DNA of 18,057 bases from STC-54 sp964504665 (GCA_964504665.1 CAZDEH010000018.1:1-18057); one strand, 5' to 3'; numbered from the stretch's first letter, positions 1 through 7,464 are shown. The notes: a model not told the origin generated them from the sequence alone. Made by a program: numbers and translations.

Positions 1-147
1 TAATTGAGGCAATGACTAACCGTTCGTTCGGATTCTCTCATGATGCATAACGATGAGAATTTAATAAAAGCAGTAATACTATATTTTAGCTTTAGCTGCA
101 GCAATAGTATGGCTTAAAACAAAATGTTCTAAACCATCTTGGAATTC

Positions 148-492
148 TTAATCCATCCTAAGAGTTTCTTCAAGAACTTGTTCGTGATCATCTTGGGGAC
201 TATTTGGAAGTTTTAAATGAACTTCTTTATTATTATCAAGGGCTTCCCGGATGTTTTTCCTAGTAACTCCGTTTGGGGATTCCAAGGCATGGTCATCTTT
301 AGGAATAGGAATAATACGGTCTAGAAAATCATCTATTCCATCAGGTCCAAGATCATGGCTGGTACGATATGAAACAATTGTTGTTCCCTGTCCACGAATA
401 TCTTCAGTTTTAGCAAGAGGAACTATTTTCAGAGGTCTCCCATTCTGTAATGCTTCTACTGCATCACGGTAAACTACAAAAACATCTATCAT
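148..492 (-). CDS. Hypothetical acidic protein, second gene of a two-gene unit
   Basis: I do not recognise this 114-aa protein. It is soluble-looking and acidic, with many Asp and Glu in the C-terminal half and no membrane segment or signal peptide. Its ATG (492-490) overlaps the TGA stop of the upstream 70-aa gene in an ATGA arrangement, which is the main reason to accept both as real, translationally coupled genes. No Shine-Dalgarno sequence precedes the ATG. After its TAA stop (150-148) the same frame stays open for 22 codons (147-82) to a TAG at 81-79. That tail, ending HTIAAAKAKI, looks like a natural C-terminal helix, so the TAA may be a recent nonsense change in a roughly 137-aa protein. 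Function unknown. Confidence 0.6.
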   Translation of the reverse strand: MIDVFVVYRDAVEALQNGRPLKIVPLAKTEDIRGQGTTIVSYRTSHDLGPDGIDDFLDRIIPIPKDDHALESPNGVTRKNIREALDNNKEVHLKLPNSPQDDHEQVLEETLRMD

Positions 493-701
493 GCTACCAA
501 TAAGATGACTTTAAAATTATTAGCAAGTCCAGTCATTAAGGATGTGCTTTCTAAAGCATGTTGGAACACTGATAAGTCATGTCGTATCATTCGGGCATAT
601 TGATCAATAATTGGCAAAACCCTTGAGCTAAGTTCCACTACTAAAGGATTTTTATGTCCTGTTTGTTCTTGGGGGCTAGGCTGAAGTCTTTCTCCACTCA
701 T
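489..701 (-). CDS. Small hypothetical protein, first gene of the minus-strand pair
   Basis: This 70-aa protein is not recognised. It has a polar, Gln- and Pro-rich N-terminus (about residues 1-20), a probable amphipathic helical middle (20-55) and a hydrophobic C-terminal end (KVILLVA). The start at 701 is supported by a promoter: TTGACA, 17 bp, TATCAT, then only 8 nt to the ATG. Its TGA stop overlaps the ATG of the 114-aa gene. It is divergent from the 430-aa gene at 793, whose promoter lies back to back with its own, so the three genes may be co-controlled. Function cannot be inferred. Confidence 0.55.
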   Translation of the reverse strand: MSGERLQPSPQEQTGHKNPLVVELSSRVLPIIDQYARMIRHDLSVFQHALESTSLMTGLANNFKVILLVA

Positions 702-709
702 ATAAAATG

Positions 710-738
710 ATGATACATAGAGATCCTATAATTGTCAA
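710..738 (-). promoter_or_regulatory. Sigma70-type promoter of the 70-aa/114-aa pair
   Basis: On the minus strand there is TTGACA (738-733), a 17-bp spacer and TATCAT (715-710). The ATG follows after 8 nt, so transcription would begin at or within a base or two of the start codon (leaderless). Confidence 0.55.
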
Positions 739-750
739 TAATAATATTTT

Positions 751-779
751 TTGACTTATCTTATAAATTTTTCTATAAT
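751..779 (+). promoter_or_regulatory. Sigma70-type promoter of the 430-aa gene
   Basis: TTGACT (751-756), a 17-bp spacer and TATAAT (774-779) sit 13 nt before the ATG at 793. The predicted 5' leader is about 6-7 nt. The upstream in-frame TTG at 751 lies inside the -35 element, which argues against the longer reading frame. Confidence 0.6.
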
Positions 780-792
780 CCCATTAAATTAT

Positions 793-2085
793 ATGTCAGA
801 AAGAAGAAACCTAATCCCTAAAGAAATAGAAGTACACTCTGCTTTTGTTGATAGATATAAAGCAGTAACAGCAAATGTTCGCACCTTGGGTAGTGATTAT
901 TACCCTTATTTACGACCATTTACAGCAGCAATGAATAATAACGGTTTAGTCGTGGTACCAAGCACTAACCGATATGATCAAGATTTAAAAGCCACAGCTT
1001 CATTACAACCACCATACGGATTAGAACTTAATACTTTATCTCATAATGCGAAACTTGTTTTAAGTCCTAAGATGACATATGAAATTACACAATTAGATGC
1101 AGCTCGGTTAACAGTTAAAGGGATTAGACCTCGTATGTCAGGCCCTCAGGCTAGTTTATATTTGCTTGATGGTTTTAAGGATGAAGAAATTACAGCTGAA
1201 GCTATGACTGCAAATATTGCTTTTATTGGGTCTATGTCAGAAGCGCTTTTAAAAGGAAAGTATCCACTACAAAAAGACCACAGGTCTTTAGAATTTGAAG
1301 AGCAAGTAGTTAACGCCTTTAAAGCTGTAAACAAATATTTAAAAGGGCTAACTGAAGGACAAAAAGCAAAAATATCACCATATATTATAAATATAGGTGA
1401 ACTTGATGAAGCAGAAATTAATAATTTTGTGATAAAGTTTATCGATTATCAAGTTGAGTTAACAAAAGAATTTGGTTTAATTGAAAGAGATTCTCTTTTA
1501 AGGAGACAAGAAGACCCAGTTGAAACAGCACAAGCAGCAGTTGTGTTAGGGACAGAATATTTGCATTGTTCTGACAGAAATTTTCCTCCTATTATAGCTG
1601 ATCAAGATATACCAGCCTTGCCTTGGAGGGAATATGGAAGAAATAGATGGAATAGAGACCATCAACTTTTTGGCAGATATGAAGTTGCAGACGCAAAACT
1701 GAAAGTTGATTTTCGTTTGGATTCAACTCATTTTCCTGCTAAATATCATTTCTTTGACACGGTTGAAATGGTCCAAGAAACAGAAGCAGGAAGATTACAC
1801 ATAATCTTTGGTCAGGAGGTTGATAAAAATAGAGAGGTAGAAGCGGAGTTAAAAGCATATAAAGATCCAACACATTTAGACCAACTTTTTCATAAGGCTG
1901 GTTTTGTTTTCCCAATTGTTTTAGCTGGCAGTTTTAATAATTTTGAACAAGCTAGACCTTATTTAGAAATACTAGCAAATGATAAAGGCACAAAACCAGA
2001 TGTTTCAGTTGTATTAGGAGATTTTCTTGATTTATCTTCTCAGGGTAAACTGTGGAATTTAGAATCATATCCTAGAAGAAATTAA
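793..2085 (+). CDS. Large hypothetical protein (430 aa), family not recognised
   Basis: This is an intact 430-aa soluble-looking protein with no signal peptide or clear membrane segment. I chose ATG 793 because a consensus promoter (TTGACT-17-TATAAT) ends 13 nt before it. A longer frame from TTG 751 would start inside the promoter. I see no nucleotide-binding loop, nuclease motif or Cys cluster. The C-terminal third (about residues 235-415) is rich in Trp, Tyr, His and Asp, including the segment LPWREYGRNRWNRDHQ and later GDFLDL, and may be a separate domain. The protein is divergent from the two small genes at 148-701 and is followed by a degraded intergenic region, an accessory-looking neighbourhood. 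Function unknown. Confidence 0.75.
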   Translation: MSERRNLIPKEIEVHSAFVDRYKAVTANVRTLGSDYYPYLRPFTAAMNNNGLVVVPSTNRYDQDLKATASLQPPYGLELNTLSHNAKLVLSPKMTYEITQLDAARLTVKGIRPRMSGPQASLYLLDGFKDEEITAEAMTANIAFIGSMSEALLKGKYPLQKDHRSLEFEEQVVNAFKAVNKYLKGLTEGQKAKISPYIINIGELDEAEINNFVIKFIDYQVELTKEFGLIERDSLLRRQEDPVETAQAAVVLGTEYLHCSDRNFPPIIADQDIPALPWREYGRNRWNRDHQLFGRYEVADAKLKVDFRLDSTHFPAKYHFFDTVEMVQETEAGRLHIIFGQEVDKNREVEAELKAYKDPTHLDQLFHKAGFVFPIVLAGSFNNFEQARPYLEILANDKGTKPDVSVVLGDFLDLSSQGKLWNLESYPRRN

Positions 2086-2156
2086 CCCACAAATTCTTAT
2101 TCCTTAAAAGCTATTGTTAGCAGCCTATAAAATATAAAAAAATATGATAAAATACT

Positions 2157-2363
2157 TTAAATATGGCAGTAGAACTTAGAGAACTTGCTTACAGAATGGA
2201 AGAAAAAGGTATTAATCCTAGAATACCTGATTTCATAAGAGGATGTGCTAGAATCGTGAGGTTTTTTAAATTCAGTTCTTTTTAATTTTAAAGGTATTGT
2301 ATCTTTTTTAAGTTGTTTTACATTTGAAACATTATGATAAGTGCCGCCATCTAATTCCAGCAT
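2157..2363 (-). pseudogene. Probable 5' remnant of a second truncated gene (68 codons, minus strand)
   Basis: The frame starts MLELDGGTYHNVSNVKQLKK and looks protein-like for about 35 residues. It then degrades into a Ser/Phe-rich stretch antisense to the 2163-2285 fragment. A perfect TATAAT (2375-2370) sits exactly 6 nt before the ATG, the same geometry as at 12559 and 10945, so a gene very likely started here. Two such starts facing each other and both losing sense near 2255 suggest a deletion that removed the 3' ends of two convergent genes. It could still be expressed as a 68-aa protein. Family not recognised. Confidence 0.35.
2163..2285 (+). pseudogene. Probable 5' remnant of a truncated gene (40 codons)
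   Basis: A 40-codon frame begins MAVELRELAYRMEEKG and reads like the N-terminus of a normal helical protein up to about residue 31. It then becomes a low-complexity Phe/Lys tail (VRFFKFSSF) and stops. A -10-like TAAAAT (2148-2153) lies 9 nt before the ATG, as for intact genes here. The tail begins where an opposite-strand coding-like segment also loses its character, around 2255. I read this as a gene fragment whose 3' part was deleted. A real 40-aa peptide gene is the alternative. Confidence 0.35.
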
Positions 2364-2491
2364 TTTTATATTATATAGTTTTCTTTACCTTAACAAAAAA
2401 CTCAAAAGTGTTACCGATGTATCTCAGCCTACTCAGTAAGTTCTTAGGAGATTTTATGTAAGTATCTATTAGCTAAGAGTAATAGAACTGC

Positions 2492-2497
2492 TATAAT
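2492..2497 (+). promoter_or_regulatory. -10 element of the PEGA-SH3 gene
   Basis: A perfect TATAAT lies 11 nt before the ATG at 2509. The -35 region (2469-2474, TTAGCT) is weak. The predicted leader is about 4-5 nt, with no Shine-Dalgarno sequence. Confidence 0.45.
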
Positions 2498-2508
2498 TAA
2501 TTCTACAG

Positions 2509-3312
2509 ATGAAGAAAAGTATATTTTTGGTAGTAGTAATAATTTCTGCGGTAATTTTAGTAACTCAACTTGGTAGTCAACAAATTACAGAAATGTTTAA
2601 TCTGCAGGCACGATCAGGATTAAAAATAACCTCTACCCCTGAGGCTGCAGTTTTTATTAATGGACTCGAGATTGGTAAGACACCATATGAAGATGATAAT
2701 TTAAGCGTGGGAGAGTATATGGTTAAGTTAACCAATAAAAATTCTAGCTGGCAGGGAAAAATTCAACTAACCAAAGGAACCTTGTCAATAATTAACCGGA
2801 TGCTAGCTCCCAGTATTGCTTCCAGCTCCGGAGAGAGTCTGGTTTTGGATACCGGTAAGGGTATAATTATAACTTCCAGTCCACCAAATGCTGCGGTTGA
2901 AGTTGCTGGTAAAATTTACGGTAAAACCCCGTTATCTTTATCAGATTTATCTGCAGGAGAACATGATTTTAATATTAGTCACGACGGTTATATCAAGAGA
3001 AAAATTAACGTGTTACTTCCGCTAAAGGTCTCGCTTCATATCAATGTTGATTTAGCCCTTGTGGAAATTAATTCAAATCCAACTGTTACTCCCACTGTAG
3101 CAGTTATCCGGAAAGCAAAAATTAAGCAAACGGCTCTTGGATACCTGCGTGTCAGGGAAAAACCTTCGGTCAGCAGTAGGGAAATAGCACAAGTATCTGC
3201 TGGAGATGAGTTTGTTATTATGGAGGAAGTCCCCGGTTGGGTAAAGATTAGGCTTCTAAATAATCAGGAAGGTTATGTTTCAACTACCTATATAGAGAAA
3301 TTTTCTCAATAA
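2509..3312 (+). CDS. Membrane-anchored protein with two PEGA domains and a C-terminal SH3 domain
   Basis: A 267-aa envelope protein. Residues 5-21 form one hydrophobic helix (signal anchor), so the rest should face outside. Two PEGA repeats follow. The first (about 36-100) has KITSTPEAAVFINGLEIGKTPY. The second (about 118-182) has ITSSPPNAAVEVAGKIYGKTP, then a hydrophobic end strand. A Thr/Pro-rich linker (190-200) leads to a bacterial SH3 domain (206-266) with the typical LRVREKPS and GWVKIRL...GYVSTTYIE pattern. PEGA domains are surface beta-sandwich modules and bacterial SH3 domains often bind peptidoglycan, so a cell-wall-associated adhesive or structural role is likely. This is inference. 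The stop overlaps the convergent UbiA-family gene by 7 nt. Confidence 0.85.
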   Translation: MKKSIFLVVVIISAVILVTQLGSQQITEMFNLQARSGLKITSTPEAAVFINGLEIGKTPYEDDNLSVGEYMVKLTNKNSSWQGKIQLTKGTLSIINRMLAPSIASSSGESLVLDTGKGIIITSSPPNAAVEVAGKIYGKTPLSLSDLSAGEHDFNISHDGYIKRKINVLLPLKVSLHINVDLALVEINSNPTVTPTVAVIRKAKIKQTALGYLRVREKPSVSSREIAQVSAGDEFVIMEEVPGWVKIRLLNNQEGYVSTTYIEKFSQ

Positions 3313-4247
3313 CCACCAAGGTAGTATATAATTATAATGACTAAAATCAGCCATAAAATTACAGTTGATAAGAGTGGTGTATCTGTTAATAAGACTTTTT
3401 CCGGCGACTCCCCCTCTTTTTTTTCATAAATAATATATAAATAACGCATAACCCCATAGATAACAAAAGGGACTGTCACCATCATATATTTAGCTTCTGC
3501 AAAGGGTAAATACCCAATATTAAATAATCCAAAGATGTTATGTTTTATAGAAATAGGTGATTGCTGAAAAGCAAATAAAGCGTAAGTAAGCCAAGTGGAA
3601 TTAGCAAACATAGAAGTTAAAATATCTAAGAGAGATTCCGGATAATGTAACAATGTTTCCCGGTGTTTGGCAGCAATATTTTTTTGACTCATCAAAGTTA
3701 GTTCAGACCGTCTTTTCCCAATTGCCAGAAAAAGGGCAAAAGAAATAATGGAAAGGAGAAACCATACATTTAAATGAGCGTCAATTATCCATATACCGGC
3801 ATATACCCTAAGAACAAAACCAGCAGCGATAACCATAACGTCTACCAAAATGACTGATTTGAGATAAGCGGAATAGAGCAGTTGTAAGATGATATAGGCT
3901 AAGGCTGCATAAAATAGTGAGGGAGCGATGTTATAGGCAAGAGGTAATAGTATTACGATTAGCCCGATAGAAATGAATATTGCAAGGGGGATAGGTACGA
4001 GTCCTGAGGTGATTGGTCGTAATCTTTTGAAAGGGTGCTCTTTATCGCGTTCGATATCAAAAATGTCATTTAACAAATAAACAGCTGAAGAAACACCACA
4101 GAACAGTAAAAAAGTTTTTATAACTAAAACAATGGAAACTGAATTATCCAGTTGCCCGGCAAAAATAATCCCTGCAAAAAGGGCAAAATTCTTTATCCAT
4201 TGTCTGGGTCTTGCGGCCCTGATAATTCCCCAGCCGAGTTTAACCAT
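3306..4247 (-). CDS. UbiA-family prenyltransferase, decaprenyl-phosphate phosphoribosyltransferase-like
   Basis: A 313-aa multi-spanning membrane protein (about 8-9 hydrophobic helices). The first UbiA motif is intact: NDIFDIERD has N60, D61, D64 and D68 (NDxxDxxxD), the Mg2+/diphosphate site, followed by KRLRPITSG. A second conserved region has KSVILVDV (130-137). FLAIGKRRSEL (173-183) is typical of the DPPR synthase branch (Mycobacterium Rv3806c), which transfers 5-phosphoribose from PRPP to polyprenyl phosphate as a pentose donor precursor. The N-terminal RAARPRQWIKN also fits. The start overlaps the end of the WecA-like gene by 55 nt, with no later in-frame Met close by, so translation is probably coupled. 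It is last in the four-gene operon. No DprE1/DprE2 or PAP2 partner is visible here, so the final sugar is unknown. Confidence 0.85.
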   Translation of the reverse strand: MVKLGWGIIRAARPRQWIKNFALFAGIIFAGQLDNSVSIVLVIKTFLLFCGVSSAVYLLNDIFDIERDKEHPFKRLRPITSGLVPIPLAIFISIGLIVILLPLAYNIAPSLFYAALAYIILQLLYSAYLKSVILVDVMVIAAGFVLRVYAGIWIIDAHLNVWFLLSIISFALFLAIGKRRSELTLMSQKNIAAKHRETLLHYPESLLDILTSMFANSTWLTYALFAFQQSPISIKHNIFGLFNIGYLPFAEAKYMMVTVPFVIYGVMRYLYIIYEKKEGESPEKVLLTDTPLLSTVILWLILVIIIIYYLGGY

Positions 4248-5311
4248 AAGATAAAGCTTATAAAAACAACCGCTGCAATAATACTTGCAAATAACTTTCC
4301 TTCTGAGTTGACAAGTAATGCAATTGCTCCAAACATACCAGATACTAAAATATAAAACAAGCTAATTTTTTGGTGTGACCATCCTAGATCCAAAAGTTTA
4401 TGGTGGAGATGTCCGCGGTCCCCCCATACCGGTGATTTTCCGCTAAGAATTCTTCTAAAAAAAGTATACACAAAATCTATAGCAGGTAATACTAAAACAA
4501 GTAGGGCTGTAGCGACTTTTGCTCCAGAAAGAATTGCCAAAACAGCCAACATATAAGCTAAGATCGTTGATCCGGAAAATCCAGGTAAAATTTTTGACGG
4601 ATGCCAGTTAAATATTAAAAAAGCTAAAGAAGTACCAGCAGTAATAAAAGAGAGTTTAGCAAAATTAAGCTGAGTAATATCACCTTCGGCATAAAATTTT
4701 AAAGAGAGTAAACCTAGAGTTAAAGCAGTCATCAAAGTTATTCCCGGCATCTGACCATCGACTCCTTTTGACCAGTTGATTATTTGGGTTAAAGTAACAA
4801 TCCACAACAAGGCAAAGACATCGGCTATCAAAATGATATTGTGAATTCCATAAAAATTAACAGAATAAACAATTTCATCCAACCTGATAATAGGTTGAAC
4901 CCAGTTGACGGGTAAAAAAGTTAGAACTGATAGCGGGTTAGTTATAAAAGAAATTCCTATTCCTGCTCCAACAGCTGATGCAGCTGCTAAAAACATGAGT
5001 CCAAGTCGAAGATATGGGTTAAATTTAATTGATTTATCGTCAATTAATCCGACAATCAGCAATATAGTAATTCCACCATAAATTCCGATTAAGTACTTTT
5101 GAATTGGTAAAAAAATTAAACTGGTGATAACAATTCCTACAAATATGGCTAATCCTCCTGCCCTGGGAATGATTCTTGGCTGGATATGAGCCGGATGCGG
5201 TCTTTTTGTGGGATCGTCAACTAATCCATATTTGTTTGCTATTTTGATAACCCAAGGAGTGATTAATAAAGTAATTACAAGAGATACTAAGCTGACTACA
5301 ATAATCTCCAT
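4193..5311 (-). CDS. WecA/MraY-family polyprenyl-phosphate phosphosugar transferase, variant active site
   Basis: A 372-aa integral membrane protein of the glycosyltransferase 4 (PF00953) family. Members transfer a sugar-1-phosphate from a UDP-sugar to undecaprenyl phosphate, the first step of lipid-linked glycan assembly. Visible motifs are the N-terminal DDPTKRPHPAHIQPRIIPRAGG, D91-D92-K93 (the DDxxK motif), NWSKGVDG (179-186) and DRGHLHHKLLDLG (298-310) with the HxHH signature of WecA/TagO-type enzymes. Two positions are unusual. In WecA the third motif reads DGxDG, but here the first Asp is K182. The Asp of the GDxGS motif is F245 (LPGFSGST, 242-249). The start lies 3 nt after the stop of the small membrane protein, with no Shine-Dalgarno sequence. 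Activity is therefore less certain than family membership. Confidence 0.85.
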   Translation of the reverse strand: MEIIVVSLVSLVITLLITPWVIKIANKYGLVDDPTKRPHPAHIQPRIIPRAGGLAIFVGIVITSLIFLPIQKYLIGIYGGITILLIVGLIDDKSIKFNPYLRLGLMFLAAASAVGAGIGISFITNPLSVLTFLPVNWVQPIIRLDEIVYSVNFYGIHNIILIADVFALLWIVTLTQIINWSKGVDGQMPGITLMTALTLGLLSLKFYAEGDITQLNFAKLSFITAGTSLAFLIFNWHPSKILPGFSGSTILAYMLAVLAILSGAKVATALLVLVLPAIDFVYTFFRRILSGKSPVWGDRGHLHHKLLDLGWSHQKISLFYILVSGMFGAIALLVNSEGKLFASIIAAVVFISFILWLNSAGELSGPQDPDNG

Positions 5312-5314
5312 AAC

Positions 5315-5653
5315 TTAAATAAAAATCCACATAATTTTAACTGCTGTAATTAGAATTATTACGTCGATAATAATTAGGCTTAATACTAAGATTCTTTTTA
5401 ACACAAACTGGGCAGCATGTAGTTGAGATGCGATTAATGAGTTAATTAAACAGGTCAAAACAAGTATTATCGGAAGTAAAAAAAATTGTTGTTTTGTTGC
5501 AAGTTCCGACCCCCCCCAAGGTAATGAATAGAAAAGAGGTAATCTGTCGGGAAGGTAATTATAGATAATGAGAAAATGTGAAGTTATAAATATAACTACA
5601 ATGATAGTTATTACAATAGAGACTAAAAAATATTTATCCACAGAATGTAGCAT
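5315..5653 (-). CDS. Small membrane protein (112 aa) in the glycan operon
   Basis: A 112-aa protein with three probable membrane helices: about residues 10-30 (FLVSIVITIIVVIFITSHFL), 56-76 (FFLLPIILVLTCLINSLIA) and 87-110 at the C-terminus. Between helices 1 and 2 lies YLPDRLPLFYSLPWG, faintly like DUF1648-type proteins, whose conserved segment follows a first helix. That is a weak guess. I chose ATG 5653 because it comes 1 nt after the TAA of the upstream GT2 gene. A longer frame from 5707 would overlap that gene by 53 nt. Its place between a GT2 and a WecA-like enzyme suggests an accessory role in the glycan operon. Confidence 0.75.
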   Translation of the reverse strand: MLHSVDKYFLVSIVITIIVVIFITSHFLIIYNYLPDRLPLFYSLPWGGSELATKQQFFLLPIILVLTCLINSLIASQLHAAQFVLKRILVLSLIIIDVIILITAVKIMWIFI

Positions 5654-5654
5654 T

Positions 5655-7445
5655 TTAGTATTTAATCCTTGCTTTAATAGTAGTTCTAAATTCCATATAC
5701 TGACCAAACATCAACCTAGTTTGGGCATCAATAGCAGGGATGGAAGCAATGGTGATAAGAATCAAAGGAACTAGTGCCCATTGGATAAAAGACCATAATT
5801 TTTGGAAAATATTCCAATTTTTTGGTCTTGGAGGAACAGTTTTTTCATGGGCAAATATTGTAGAAAAAAGTCCGATAAAAGCAAATGTTAAAATCCAGGA
5901 GGAGATAACCGGTTGATTAAATGAGACAACTGATTCACTATAATTTTTGTTAACTAAAGGAATCACCATTCCTGCAAAAGTGACAAAAAAAGCTAAAGTT
6001 CCCCATTTCATATAAGACCAAGTAATAAATAAAAGTTTGTCTGTTTTATCCCAAAAATCAGTATCAGATTTTGCAAAGTACGATTTGATAATAAAAGGCA
6101 TATGCTCCACCCCATAAGCCCATCTCTTTAATTGTAAGTATTGGTTTTGAAAAGTTTTCCAAAGAGTTACGTCTAGGACTGTATCGGCAGAGATGGGCAT
6201 ATAATGGGGGAGAACTTTATAGTTGCCATTATAGTGGAAATAAGCTTTCCAAAAGAATCCGGCATCATCATTCACCTTATCTGGAATCCAGAGCCCAATA
6301 TCTATAAGTGATCTTAAATTCATGGAGAGAGATGAAAAATTAATATATTTATCTGATCCCACCATTTCGGAAAGTTGCCAATAAGCAGTACCGGAGGCTA
6401 TAAGTCTCATTGGAGCAGGAGCCTGCCAATAATTATTATTATACAGAAAAACTCCCGTTAAAGACCTCTGCAAACGGTCTTGAATAGGAATGGTTAAGTA
6501 TTTATGTAACATACCTGCTAAAAATTGTTGATGAATTACAAAATCAGCATCCAAGGTGGTAACAATCACCTGCTCTGCCTTGATCCCTAGTTTATCAAAT
6601 TCGTGTATAGCATTATTAATAATAAAGTTACGGTTGGTGGCCGGTCCGGCAAGTTCACCAGGTAATCCATATGGGTGTATTGTAACAAAACATCCACCAA
6701 TTTTATGGCTGTTTTTTTGGAAATATTTTTGCACCTCAGTAATCTTTCCCGGATCGTCTCTTTGTTCCAGACCAATACCAATAAAGATTTTTTCACTAGG
6801 GTAAGTTGAATTAATGATGGCGTCAAACGCAGGCTCGAGTACCTCCAAAGATTCTTTATATGTTGGAATTACTAATAAATGATAATATTTCTCCCAGTCA
6901 CCAGAAAAATCTTTTTCAAGTTTTTCCAGCCAATCTTGTTTTTTGGCATAAGCCATTTTACGATAGCCGACGTAAATAAGAATGGCAATCTTGCAGGCAT
7001 TAAAGAGCCAATAGATATCGGCAATTAAAATAATATAGGCAACTGCAAAAGGAAGGGTAAAAGATAGCCAGATAGGTGAGGTGAGGACCAACCAGGTTAG
7101 GGCTCCGGGAAAAATTTCTAAAATTCTCTCAACAACCCGTTGATGTCTTGTAATAAAATTTTGTTCCTTAATTTCCCAAAAAATATAAGACTTGGTCATT
7201 AAATGGTGGCAAATAATTCCTATACCAGAGCCAATAAGTAGGGTACAAACTAAAGTTCTGACTGAATCATAAGGAAGGAGTAAGATTCCTATAAATCCAA
7301 GCAAAATCAAAATTAGCCCTATAAAGCTATAGCTAAAGGGGAGTAACTTCCTTAAAAACATTAAACGATCAGAAATTTGCTTTATAAGCTCTGTTAAAAA
7401 AAATGATAAAAACAAGCCTATTATTAAGCTTAATAATATTCGCAT
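5655..7445 (-). CDS. Membrane-embedded family 2 glycosyltransferase, cellulose-synthase-like
   Basis: A 596-aa protein. Hydrophobic helices fill residues 1-160, a cytoplasmic GT-A domain spans about 185-450, and more helices follow (about 470-575). The GT2 landmarks are in order: IPTYKE (193-198, nucleotide-binding start), LDADF with D299-A-D301 (DxD-type metal site), NDDAG with D393-D394 (acceptor/catalytic acids) and Q438-LK-R441-W442 (QxxRW). This last motif is typical of processive enzymes such as cellulose and hyaluronan synthases. The protein likely moves sugars from a nucleotide or lipid donor onto a growing chain at the inner face of the membrane. The sugar is unknown. It is first in the operon with the small membrane protein, WecA-like and UbiA-like genes. 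A TATAAT 13 nt before the ATG suggests its own promoter. Confidence 0.85.
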   Translation of the reverse strand: MRILLSLIIGLFLSFFLTELIKQISDRLMFLRKLLPFSYSFIGLILILLGFIGILLLPYDSVRTLVCTLLIGSGIGIICHHLMTKSYIFWEIKEQNFITRHQRVVERILEIFPGALTWLVLTSPIWLSFTLPFAVAYIILIADIYWLFNACKIAILIYVGYRKMAYAKKQDWLEKLEKDFSGDWEKYYHLLVIPTYKESLEVLEPAFDAIINSTYPSEKIFIGIGLEQRDDPGKITEVQKYFQKNSHKIGGCFVTIHPYGLPGELAGPATNRNFIINNAIHEFDKLGIKAEQVIVTTLDADFVIHQQFLAGMLHKYLTIPIQDRLQRSLTGVFLYNNNYWQAPAPMRLIASGTAYWQLSEMVGSDKYINFSSLSMNLRSLIDIGLWIPDKVNDDAGFFWKAYFHYNGNYKVLPHYMPISADTVLDVTLWKTFQNQYLQLKRWAYGVEHMPFIIKSYFAKSDTDFWDKTDKLLFITWSYMKWGTLAFFVTFAGMVIPLVNKNYSESVVSFNQPVISSWILTFAFIGLFSTIFAHEKTVPPRPKNWNIFQKLWSFIQWALVPLILITIASIPAIDAQTRLMFGQYMEFRTTIKARIKY

Positions 7446-7458
7446 ATCTTTATGCTAA

Positions 7459-7464
7459 ATTATA
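7459..7464 (-). promoter_or_regulatory. -10 element of the glycan operon
   Basis: On the minus strand TATAAT lies 13 nt upstream of the GT2 ATG, within the 35-nt gap after tatD. No good -35 is visible at 17 bp, so readthrough from tatD may contribute. Confidence 0.35.

Larger units (their letters stand above)
2086..2508. other. Degraded intergenic region
   Basis: This 423-bp gap between the 430-aa gene and the PEGA gene has no full-length gene. It contains the two opposed fragments at 2163-2285 and 2157-2363. From 2364 to 2508 I see only promoter elements and unstructured AT-rich sequence. No convincing terminator or RNA gene was found. Confidence 0.5.

Noticed and set aside
751..792. TTG start at 751 giving a 444-aa version of the orphan.
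   Set aside because: The extra codons lie on the -35/-10 promoter. ATG 793 is better.
2446..2461. AGGAG, 5 nt, ATG-TAA: an SD sequence followed by a minimal start-stop frame upstream of the PEGA gene.
   Set aside because: A single short match in AT-rich spacer. The PEGA gene's own -10 lies downstream of it, so it would not be on that mRNA.
5654..5707. Longer start (5707) for the small membrane protein in the glycan operon.
   Set aside because: It would overlap the GT2 gene by 53 nt, whereas ATG 5653 follows its stop by 1 nt.
6556..6826. Open frames on both strands within the GT2 gene.
   Set aside because: They are out of frame with a well-supported conserved GT2 domain containing the catalytic motifs.
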